A stretch of DNA of 64,000 nucleotides, from positions 47,748-111,747 of the forward strand of contig JAANDG010000491.1 in the NCBI GenBank assembly GCA_036852015.1, written 5' to 3'. The position numbers and the translations under genes are program-made. Positions 1 to 28,559 of the stretch are shown piece after piece (the first letter of the stretch is position 1; each line of letters begins with the position of its first letter). Below the pieces are notes generated by a model. It saw nothing but the letters and a program-made list of their open reading frames with translations, was not told where the DNA came from and ran no database searches. This DNA comes from Pelodera strongyloides (lineage: Eukaryota > Nematoda > Chromadorea > Rhabditida > Rhabditidae).

Positions 1-243
1 CAAGAAGAAAGCATGTAAGTCAATAAGTGAGCGGCAGTATTTTTGTATGCTAATTGTGTGTGCGAATGGTAGGAACAAGTAGCTCGTAGGTTTCTTATGG
101 GTTATAGTACATGTGACCCAAGGTCACTTAATTAGCATATCATACCTTGTTTGGCACAGACATATTCGGACCGCGAACCATCAGGGGCGGAGTCTACCGG
201 GTTCGAACCCATCCAGTCTTGCAAGCCGGCAGCCACACAATGC

Positions 244-252
244 CTATAAAAG
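244..252 (+). promoter_or_regulatory. TATA box of the secreted peptide-precursor gene
   Basis: The sequence CTATAAAAG lies about 40 bp upstream of the ATG at 291, the spacing expected for a core promoter with a short 5' UTR. No splice acceptor lies directly before the ATG, so this gene probably uses its own promoter and is not obviously trans-spliced. Confidence 0.55.
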
Positions 253-290
253 GGAAAGAAATGAAATAAAAGATAGTCCTCCAAATAATC

Positions 291-3200
291 ATGGACAAGC
301 TCTGCCTAACCACTCTGTTCCTAGTCATTGCTCTTGTGGCAGCGAGAAATAGTAAGTTTTTATACTTTTACTTTTTTAAGTAAACTTCTTCTTTAGCTAC
401 AAACTTAAACAATACAATTGTGGTAATTAGTGAATCATTGCTCGTGATATCTGATGTATTAGTTAATTAGTTGTGAAAGTATACGCTCATTTGCATATAA
501 TACATGGTAGTGTAGTTATTTGACAAACGATTCAAGAGCCAGCGCCAGCCGTTATTTCGCAAGTAACAAGAAATAAGCAAGTTAACTTTTTCAATATGGT
601 TCAAACAAGCAGTATAACGAGCCAGTTAATAGAACAATTTACACTTTACAGACTAGCACAACGTGAGTGTCCCTTTTCGCACTTATTCTAAAGAACATGC
701 TTAACCGTGTTTCCTCCTAAAAATTGTTCACTTGAAAATTGTTTAAAGCGATATTGTACCTACGTTGGGAAATGTGCATATGATACGCATTTCCTACATA
801 TCCTATGAAAATGTGGTGCCGGAAGCTTCGGACGGGCAACAATTTTTTTTGCATATGATACATAGGAGAAGACTATCATATGCAAATTTCCCACGTAGAT
901 CAACAGGGGGTCTATAGCATCTTTTTATTGTTATTTTTATCTTTATCATTAGCACAACAATCATCTTATGACGTTCTTGAATTGACTAATACAATATGAG
1001 TATACTGTATCAGCCGAAGCTTGGAAAACACGAGATTCTTATAGAACCTTTTATTGATATAAACGGAGGTAGTCTGTCTTGGTCTTGGCTTATAAAGTCC
1101 GAAGAGTAGGGGGGCCTCCAGGCCACTTCCGTACTGCAGGCGGCGGGGATTTCTTCCACTACGGCGCTGGTCACTTCTCACCACAGAGCTATCCACACTA
1201 CGGTTTGGAGACGGTACCGTTCACCGTGAGCAGTATTAAGGAACTGTCAGACCTTTGGCAGTTTTAAGGAACTCTGCCAACTTGTGCGGTTTTTCATAGA
1301 GGACGCCCGCCTCTTTGTAGATCAGGATGCTGTCGTAAGGCTTACTCTGTCAGCCTTTGATGAAGATCAGAAACTGATACAGAGGTTTCTATTTACCGTG
1401 CATGCATGCAAATAGGTACTGTAATTATTGACAAATCTATTTCTAGACTCTAGTATTATTGATTGTTTCTGAATACGTTTCGAGTTGTGACAATAGTCAC
1501 AACAGTTCTGTAGGTAATATGTGCAGTAATAGGCTTTATATTTCTCGACCCGTTTTGAAGGGAAATATGTGCGTGATGGAAATATTCCTTAAAATAACCG
1601 AATAACAAATCATAAGCCAAATTCCGAGATTTTCCCACTAGAAAAAGGAAAGTGTTCTCAATCGTCAAAAGCTTTCCTAATCAATCACTTTCTCCCAATT
1701 TTCTGCTAAAGGTGTTTTCTTGACCTAATTCTTTGTTCGCCGTTCATTTGCTAGAAATATGCTCAACCCAAACAGAGCCATCCAGTTAATTTCGAATTAT
1801 AAGCGGCGTCAAACAGCCACAAAGAATGTCGGTGGGCCGTTAGTGCGCCAGGAGCGCGCCATCAACTCGTCACGAGTGCTATATATAGGACTCCCTTGTG
1901 CCAATGCAGAACGTGCTGCTTGCGCATTAGCACGATCCCAAAATCTTGCCGGAAAAATATAGGAAAATATGTCTTTCCCTATGCTAACGGGCTAACCGGC
2001 TTTCACGGATAGCCGGCTTATTGAGATATGCAAATTACGGAATTGCATAGTCAAAACCGGAGATGACGCGTGCAGGTCGTAGGACAGGCGAAAAGATATG
2101 GCGATAAACGGGTTGCGGCATAATATAATTATGCTAATATCCGGGATGATTGAAGAAAGCTCTCCGGTATGATAATGTGACACAATGAAAGGGATAATGA
2201 CCTTGATGTATCACAAGCATAAGGGGGGAATTAAATTGAGAAAGAACGATACGCTTCTAAGCCGCCCTCTAACTAAGGCTTATTCATCTAGATAAATAGT
2301 CTTATTAAAATATATTAAAAAAGATACTCGAGCATAGTGTAATTCCTAAAACTCGCCTAAAAGAGCTGATGAGTTTCTATATCGATATTTTCCAGCATGC
2401 CACACATGTATTAACATTCATTCCAAGATTTTGGCTTGTAATTAGCAACTCGCGCACGCACAGCTCAAACATTGCGCGCAACCTTTGCGAGCGAGTGCAC
2501 CGCGGCTCGCCCCGAATTTCTCTATGGATTGCAATCCCCGCATTTCCAGCTCACTTCGGTAGTCCTTGCATGTTATGCAAATGTTTCGTCGAGTACACGG
2601 ATCGAGATATGCGACTACCAATGAAACCCTATGCTATGGCGGCTGATGGATATAACAGTACAGAGGACAGATGCCTGGCAACATGTCTAATTGATAAGGT
2701 ACGCAAATATCAGCTTATCAGCCCAGATTTTTTGTGAGCCTACTAAAGGTTTATTTCTTCACAGGAACGACTAATATAAGTGTTAATATACAAGTTAACC
2801 TAATTACTCAGTAGAGCTATAAGTCTCTATAATAATAATAATTTATTACATCACAAAGGTGCGCACAAACATACATAAGACAATAAATACAGTTAAGACA
2901 GAAAAACGGTGATAAGGGACATAAGGTACATGTGTAAAGGTAAGCGGAAATGCTGGGGCATCGAACAAAGGTAATTAGCCGAGCACTGTAAACCCGGCAG
3001 CTGGACACTATCGTCACTCTACATAAAAACATAACCAAAACATTTCAGAGATGCAAGGCAGTCGTATACGGAATGAGCGGAGGACGAAGTGTATTCACCT
3101 GCGAGATGTACGAAGAAGTAAGATATTTTTTTTTACATTTTTTAATTTGTCGTATTAGCATTATCACTTGTTGTATGCATAACCGCAACGTCTTTGTTCC

Positions 3201-3936
3201 AATGAAAAAGCACGTAGCAAAAAGGTACATTAAAAAATAGTTTGTCGGAAATGGGCCAACCCATTGGGTGACGGTTCACTGGTTTTTTCGTGGACCAGCC
3301 CTTTGGTGACCACTTCGTGACCATGTGGTGACCAAGTTTAGTCGAAGGCCGCCACCATCTGGTCACCAAATGGCCACGTACCAGTCACGAACCAGTTAGG
3401 AAAATTAGTTTCTAATAATATTTTAAAACTAATTACATATCAATTCTCAGGTGGATACCCGATCCAACCCAATCTACTCGCCTTACATCAATATCTACAT
3501 TCCAAAGGGAGCAAACTGCACAATTGGTCAGTTTTAATGCGTTAAATATAATTTGTTTTGATGCGATTCATTATACTTACGCATACGGTAGCACAGATCG
3601 GTATCAATACCAAGGCACTTATCTCAGTATCCATATGTATAACCGTATAATAAGCATTAGTCCTTGATTGGCGTGTATTTCGCACTGTATACACTGCCTG
3701 TATATTACAGGTGCCTAATAAATAGTTTTTTTTTATAGAAAACCAAGAGTTCGATTAACAAGTACCCGAATTCATATAATAATTCGATTAATTGCCAAGC
3801 TAATTACCTGAATCCACCGTGCATTTCAGAGACTGCGGTTCAATCACTTCAAATGATCTCCGCCGATGATACTTCACTAAAAAGACGCGTGAAAATAGAG
3901 AAGAGAGCCCACATGAAGAACCCCTTCATGGGATAA
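291..3936 (+). CDS. secreted six-cysteine precursor with C-terminal amidation signal (candidate neuropeptide/peptide hormone)
   Basis: The four-exon model is 291-351, 2550-2698, 3451-3526 and 3830-3936, with stop TAA at 3934. All joints keep phase (1, 0, 1) and have GT donors (gtaagt, gtacgc, gtcagt) and CAG acceptors. The 130-residue product begins MDKLCLTTLFLVIALVAARN, a typical signal peptide. The mature part carries six cysteines (PCMLCKC, RCLATC and GANC). The C-terminal region is basic and ends EKRAHMKNPFMG-stop: a dibasic KR, then nine residues with a terminal glycine, as in precursors processed by proprotein convertase and amidating enzymes. The predicted product is AHMKNPFM-amide. 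I do not recognise the cysteine domain. The gene structure and secretion are well supported, and the hormone role is inferred from the cleavage and amidation signature. Confidence 0.8.
738..905. mobile_element. fold-back element, family C (GGTATTGTACC terminus), right arm degraded
   Basis: The left arm, 738 onward, reads AAAGCGATATTGTACCTACG and continues through ATGATACGCA and the core GGTGCCGGAAGCTTCGGACGG. The same core recurs at 16168-16325 and 30665-30840. The right arm pairs back through CATATGCAAATTTCCCACGTAG but loses its outer end. It lies in intron 1 of the secreted precursor gene. Confidence 0.7.
3240..3405. repeat. diverged inverted/tandem repeat rich in GGTGACCA and GGTCACCA
   Basis: The stretch repeatedly uses TTGGTGACCA, CGTGACCA and TGGTCACCAAATGG in both orientations and can fold on itself. 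Related sequence (CACCAAATGGTCTGGTGACTGG) occurs at 42900-42985, so it is a dispersed family. It lies in intron 2 of the secreted precursor gene. Confidence 0.5.
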
Positions 3937-4502
3937 TAATAATAATAATATTAATAAAATTGAAAGCTAATAATAATAATATCTAATTTGGTTTTTGTTC
4001 TATGAATATCACCCAGTACATTACACATACATATTACATATCTACGGCAAGACCATAAATACACGCCATTAAAATTATAAACAAAAGAACAAAAAAAACT
4101 TTATTACAAAAACTAAAACTACAAATTTTCAAAGAACACACAAGGATTATTACAGAGATTGGGCACATTGTTTCTCACAGGAAAAAAAATTAATAAAATA
4201 AAAGTGAATGCCATTTGCACACTGGGTACTATAGATTGGTCATACTGTATTACGAATATCATTTGAAACAGCTTAGAATAATGCAAATTTGCATACCAAT
4301 CTACAGAACCCTTACAACTCCATAAAATGTACAAGACTACATTGCATTGCAATTAAATCAGTCCCACTGATAGTAAAAAACAAAGGATAGGAAATTTAAA
4401 GGGGTTGGAAAGGTGGTTGGTGGAAGGTGGTTTCCTTGTTTTCCATTATATCGCTATACCATGCACTTTGTACTTTCACACTAGATATACGTCACCTATA
4501 TT

Positions 4503-4951
4503 AAAGGGACGGGCCCATCAAAATAAACCCATATTTTGCATGTTTTTATAATTTGTATAAAGGGGGTTTATTATAATATATGTACACTAAATTTCGGCTA
4601 GAGTTTATCCCGCTGAAATTTTTCGGTGTCGATAAACTCAAAAGTATACAGTAGAAGACCAACAATTGCACCCTTATTTCCTTACCGCGTGTCCCGGGGG
4701 AATGTGGCTATATGGACAGATAGTCTCCCGGGTCCCAATCAGAGCGAGGTATCCTCGGGAGATGCGGTAAGGAAATAAGGGTGCAATTGTTGGTCTTCTA
4801 CGGTATACTTTTGAGTTTATCGACACCAAAAAATTTCAGCGGGATAAAGTCTAGCCGTAACTTAGTGTACACATATTATAATAAACCCCCTTTATACAAA
4901 TTATAAAAACATGCAAAATATAGGTTTATTTTGATGGGCCAGTCCCTTTAA
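4503..4951. mobile_element. large fold-back element, family A (TTAA-AGGGACAGGCCCATC)
   Basis: Two arms of about 190 bp pair almost throughout. The left arm runs from TTAAAGGGACGGGCCCATCA and the right arm ends TGATGGGCCAGTCCCTTTAA. A second copy with the same termini is at 55451-55858. TTAA at both ends fits a TTAA target-site duplication, as made by piggyBac-type transposases. No coding capacity is visible. Confidence 0.85.
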
Positions 4952-5730
4952 GGAAAACCAAGCTTCAATAAGCCAATAATAGTAAAAGATTAATAGCCAG
5001 TACAGTAACCCGAAAGGAAGAAAAATCATCAGCATTATTATATATCAGAATTCACACCTAAACTCTAATTCTAATAAAAGATCCAAACATTATAGCAATG
5101 TAAAACGATAGCGATATTAAACATTAAAAGAGTAAAAACATTAAAAGCGATGAATTTTACAAAAAAGGAATTAAACAAGGATGTTCTATAAGTTACCACA
5201 AAACATTCATCCTAGAACCTAAAGGTACCCACGTCTACCAGACTACTAAAATCACACACTAGATAGTTCTTACAGGCGTTTACAATGTTTTTAACTAAAA
5301 TGGAAGGCTTTCAAAATAGCCAAAATTTATAACAAATACAAATAAAAAACTTAGCGAGACAAAAGTCTTCTATTTCCGATATTTTATACAGTATTTGATA
5401 AAGAACTATTGCTGAACAATGTGCAAATCTATGCTTTACGTATGAATAATGCTAATGATATTCGTAGTTCAAAACATAGACACAGACATACAGATAGAAA
5501 AAAACCACCGGAAAATATCATATGTAAAAATCAAAATAATATGCACATACAAAATTCACCTTATTCTATTAGGAATAATAATAAATTAATAAAAAAAAAA
5601 GTAATACAAAAGGGACATTTGCGTAGATCACAGAACACACTGTCAAACACTCAAAATCAAACGAGACTACCGTATGCTTCACAACTAGGTATTCTCCAAG
5701 GAAATAAATATGCAAATATCGTTACAAACC

Positions 5731-6041
<311 letters not shown>

Positions 6042-6162
6042 ATTTCCAGGTTGCATGATGCTTTCATTTGGTAAAAGGTGACAGTTACCGAATGTGGAAA
6101 ATCAATAAAAAATAAAACATAAAAACAAACATACCGTATTCCAAGAAAACAAAATAGCTCAC

Positions 6163-23756
<17,594 letters not shown>

Positions 23757-24012
23757 GGCAGCACCTGCAATCTAAATTTAATGAGTGAATGTATGGTTAC
23801 AAAAAGTTTAAACGATTATCAATTCAAAAATGCTAATAAATTACTGGTACAGCCGTAGAACAATACATGTGTGTGGCGGGCATAAAAGATGCCATATAGC
23901 TTGGAGCAACTGCGGCAACACAAGTCGGACAATAGACACATAAAAACGTATACAAGAGGCAGTAATATCGCTTAATTCTCATTACAAAACAAATGCTGGT
24001 TGTGCAAGTTTT

Positions 24013-24334
24013 ATGAATTTAGATTGCAAATGAAAATTGGGGGTTTTGGTCGAGCGGGGGTCTAATTTTTTTGCACACGCCGAAAAATATTCTTCCTGCG
24101 TTAAATGAACAGAACTCCTGTCATACGAATAATTGTTAACTAATAAAACAACAAGAAAACAACTGTTGTTTCATGAAACAACAGTTGTTTTCTTGTTGTT
24201 TTATTAGTTAACAATTATTCGTATGACAGGAGTTCTGTTCATTTAACGCAGGAAGAATATTTTTCGGCGTGTGCCAAAAAATTAGACCCCCGCTCGACCA
24301 AAACCCCCAATTTTCATTTGCAATCTAAATTCAT
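24013..24334. mobile_element. 322-bp nearly perfect spacerless palindrome
   Basis: The centre of symmetry is between 24173 and 24174 (TTTCA|TGAAA). The 161-bp arms match at every position I checked except one (GCACACG against GGCACACG). The outer ends are ATGAATTTAGATTGCAAATG and its complement. There is no loop, no coding content and no recognised terminus, so its class is uncertain. Confidence 0.95.
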
Positions 24335-24369
24335 CACAGTTGGAAAAGCCATACAAACTTTTGGTGGTA

Positions 24370-24955
24370 GGATTTGCGCGCGTAATTACAAATTACGAAA
24401 ACTTAGGTGAAAAACAGGAATTAAAATTTTAAAAAACTATTTTTGCACTTTGCTACAAAAATAGAATATGTTAACCTTAATGAATTTAATAAAAATGATT
24501 TGCTAAAAAATTCAAAGTTTTCTGAACATTTTGAGACCATTGCCAGCTCCTGAAACCCAGTAGCCGCTGAGAAAAAGTTCGCACCGTTATTCATGTCGAG
24601 ACACAGAATTTTTTACATCAACCTTTGATACAAAAATAGAATATAATAAACTTAATAAAAGTGTAAGGAAAAATTTTGCTAAAAAATTCAGATTGTTCTG
24701 AAGGTTTTGAGACCATTGCCAGGTCCTCAGACCCAATGGGCACTGAGAAAAAGTTCGCACCGTAATTCGTGTCTGTGATTTTTCGAGTGACAAACATGAG
24801 AACTAACGTTTAAACTAATTTTCTGTATTTTAAACTGAATGAATTTCAATAAAAGTTGTTTGCTAAAAAATATAGGATATTCGGAACATATTTCGACTAT
24901 TTGCAACGTCCACTAACCCTTGGAGGCCGAGAAAAAGTTCGCACCGTTATTCACC
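24370..24955. repeat. three-copy tandem repeat, unit about 180 bp
   Basis: The block GAGAAAAAGTTCGCACCGT starts at 24569, 24745 and 24929. It is preceded each time by a GCTAAAAAATT...GGAACAT..TTGAGACCATTGCCA region. Copies are diverged, and the third is the most different. Confidence 0.85.
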
Positions 24956-27491
24956 ATGCATTCTGGCGGAAGTGGTAAACGCGCGCATTGTAACCCGCAA
25001 GCGCAGGCGTATATTATAAGGAGGGACAGAGACAATGTAGAGAAAGAGAAACTATGATTATGGAAAGTGTAGATCCTTTTTCCAGTTTCTTTTTACGTTT
25101 GGTTATTTATATTAATAGTCAAACATAATTAAAGTTATTATGACATACATATTAAAAGGGAATATGTATGCCCTTTTTGAAGTTAAGCTGTATTAATAGA
25201 ATGTGTGTTCCTCATTAAGGAAACAACAACAAAAATTGTTAAAAGTTTCCCATTTAAAAGAAAATGATTTTCAAAGTTCATCTTTTCCATAGTAAACGCG
25301 TTGCTTGACCCCCTGGCTTACACGGCAGTGCTGATGGAGCAAAAAATTTTGCATATGTGTGCATACATCGGCATATAGCATGCAACAGCGACATATTTGC
25401 ATGCAAATGAGAATATTCGAATTTACATATTCAGTCGCCTACTTAAATTCATGTCTGGTGTGGAAACTCTAGTTTCGCAGTTGTTTTGCTCATTTTGAGT
25501 GCCTACATATTCTCTTTAAGTTTCAGTGTAAATACAGAAAATTATTTGCAGGCACTCGCTGTTTTCCGTAATTACATGAAATCCGAAATCTTGTTGAAAA
25601 AATGTTGAAATCTCTAACACATGATAATACTAACATCAGTTGTGTGGTTACGTTGTCCAAGAGCACCGGCTCGTGGCAAGGTCCATACGATAAAGAATAA
25701 TGGCTAAACTCTGTGCATGCACATTATATACACAGTATATATCTATTTAGAATCACTAGCGGCGGGGCGGCCTCTAGCTATTTCTAGTTTATTAACACAT
25801 GCGGCTACCAACATCAGTTGTGTGTGTGCAATGACCTCTACAACTCAACTACAACCTTTTCATTATTATGTTAACTGGATTAGCTCAATATTCTTCAACC
25901 AAGTAAGCAGATATGAGTGCCTACGATGTATGTGCTAAGGAAACGTCTGAAGATTTCCACACGAGCAGACAACGCGAAACGTTTGCCAGCCAGTATGCGG
26001 ACTACAATACCAGAGGAGCCAGGCATTTCGGGTGTAGAACTAGCTAGCGGCCGGCCCCGCCGCCACCCATTCTATGTAGAATATATCTGTATATATATTA
26101 TGTTGTAGATATTTTAATATATATAAGCCATATACTTTATCCTTGCACCATGGCCAAGAGCGTGTGCTCTTGGTCAGCGTAGCATACACAACTGTGGAGT
26201 AGTAGGAGTATGTGTTAGTAAACAACATAAGATAGAGAGAAGTGCAATATATCTAAAGGACGACTAACTATCAACGTCACACACACACCACACACCTAAG
26301 TACAAAGCAATTAATCACTTGCAACTTCTCCTCACTTACACGGGCATAGGGCCTAGTGTAGGTTGTAGGTGGCGCACGGCCACAGAGTGGGGCCACAGAG
26401 TGGCCCTGGTTGAGCTATGCGTCAGTGTGGCGATCCCAAATTTTGCGGGCATTTTCCTTGCTCGTCCATCAGGCGCGCCGGCTTTCCTATTTCTCTCAAG
26501 AAATTAGGCGAGGAATAGTTATTTCGGGCTCCATGTAGGCACTCACCGGCCAAGTTTCCTCAATTAAAGTCTGAATGACAACCCTGCGTGGATTATCGAC
26601 CTACACCTCTCAGCCTCTCACGCCGATCACAAAAGGAGTTGTTTTGTTGAGAAATTAATTAGAACAGAGATGGGACATATCTTCTTCTTATTGTTAGAGG
26701 CTAACAGAGAGCTTCCGACAGGCGTACTACCTTTGAGTTGAATAGATAACGGTGATGAGTGTTGTTGACATGAAACTGTACTGGGCTATCAGTGAAATAA
26801 AATGATATACATCTGTTATCGTTGTCCATTTACCTAATGCCCTAAATGCGATGATAAAAAAAGTATTCTCAGCCAGTCTATTTTTTCGTCACAGATCATA
26901 AGAAGGCAATAAAAATGGTTACCCCAATCAAGTAAACTTATCACCTCCTTTCCTCATTTCTTTAACTACTTATTTATAGATGTGTCTTGATCGATTCATC
27001 TGTTTAGTTATCCACCTATGTCAATCAACAAATATATCCAGTTCGCACAGTTAATATTTACAAAGTTGTTTTATTTTGCAAATGTTATAAAAGGACTAAG
27101 AACACAATAAGCATTGTTTAGTGTAAAACTTTACAATTTGGTATATTATGCTGCATCATAATTACCGTAGATTTGTGCGCACCCGAAAATTGTTATAAAC
27201 GCACAACCGCGCCTGCCACACCCCCTCTCGGGCGGGTGTTTTACCAACTGTGTTCACAACAAAAATTATGTAACAAAAAATCCAATGAAAATTGTTCGTT
27301 TCGCGTTATTTTTGTAGTATTTTCTAACACTGCAGCATAATAAAGTTTAGATTACGGTCGTTATGGCGCATAATAATATTTACCGATACACAAAGAACTG
27401 CGACATCAATCAGTACAAAACAAATTCTTCTCTCTTACAATTGTGACTTGTAAATCCAATTATTTTTGTTGCTATAATTGCTTTAATTGCT

Positions 27492-27911
27492 TTAAAGGAG
27501 GAGGCTCACGAGAATGAAGTGCTCAAATAGTTTCCTTTTATCGAAGGATAATGGGTTTATCTTCCAAAAAACAAGTATTATAAGGTTCAGCGCTTTTGTT
27601 TGGAGGAATTAATTAATCTAAGAACTCGAAGTCAAATAAAATAACCTATCGTATGCAAGGTAGACTTCAAAGCTAAACATGCAAATTTACAAGTCATTTT
27701 GCAAGCCAGCACAAAATTTGCATGCCCACTATGGAAATCAACTATTTTTTACGATCCAAAATTTTGATAGAATTAACAGTTTTATATTGATTTACTCCTT
27801 CCAGTTAAAAGCTTTTGCATTGTAAAGCATGTCTTTCGGAACTTAATACCATCATCTTTCGATAAAAGGAAACCATTCGAGCACTTCATTCTCGTGAGCC
27901 TCCTCCTTTAA
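27492..27911. mobile_element. fold-back element with TTAAAGGAGGAGGCTCACGA ends
   Basis: The left end is TTAAAGGAGGAGGCTCACGA and the right end is CGTGAGCCTCCTCCTTTAA. The paired region extends about 60 bp (GAAGTGCTCAAATAGTTTCC against its diverged complement). TTAA at both ends again fits TTAA target duplication. It is intergenic. Confidence 0.85.
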
Positions 27912-28230
27912 CACAACTCCAAAGAAGGTGATTATAAACAGTTTATTGAAAAAGCAACTAAACTGAGCTACAGTAGTCGCTAATTATATGTGAAATCAAC
28001 AAAAAAAAAAACATAGTCGTTTCGCTAGAAATATGAGGTGGATATATTTATCGAATCGACATGGAGCACAAAAAATAACTAAAAAAATAACAGACAAACA
28101 TTCCATAATAATCGAAACTAGATGAAAGACGAAAATAATGGGTGTGTAATCGTTTACATAAATTGTATAAATAAACTAATAGGTGGTCGGTACTCCAAAA
28201 GAAAATCGCTCTGACATCTTACAATGTTCT

Positions 28231-28236
28231 TTTATT
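28231..28236 (-). terminator. AATAAA polyadenylation signal of the FAM184-family gene
   Basis: TTTATT on the plus strand reads AATAAA on the minus strand, about 325 bp past the TAG stop at 28560. It is the first such hexamer I found downstream of the stop. Confidence 0.5.
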
Positions 28237-28559
28237 AGTTACATAAGTTTCACCCGCAGAGTGTCTAGAACTGGGGGTTTTGACTTTTTGTGAGAATAGC
28301 TTCACGTACTGTACATTCCTTTTCGAATATGTTTGAGCACAGAGACGTTTTGTAATTTACAAAATGCTGTGTTTAGATATTCGTGGGCTCCAAAAATGCC
28401 TAGTTATTCTGTAGTGTGGTACTAAACATCACTTCATAGTTGTAAGTTGCAACCAATACAGTGCATAGTTCTGTGTTCGGGTAGGCGTGTCGTTCGGTAC
28501 TTACAGTAACATACTGTATCTAATTGTTGGATGTTACGGTACTTCATCAACAATAACTT

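Larger units (their letters stand above)
23757..28231. other. intergenic region between kinase 5' end and FAM184 3' end
   Basis: I see no supported exon here on either strand. It contains a 322-bp palindrome (24013-24334), a three-copy tandem repeat (24370-24955), a GC-rich partial inverted repeat (about 25755-26070) with the block AACATCAGTTGTGTG repeated at about 25631 and 25810, and a hairpin element (27492-27911). The promoter of the kinase should lie at its left end. Confidence 0.6.

Noticed and set aside
190..230. Possible tRNA gene: GGTTCGAACCC resembles a B-box
   Set aside because: No A-box or acceptor-stem pairing was found at the right distance on either strand. The word is palindromic and may be a fragment of an old tRNA-derived repeat.
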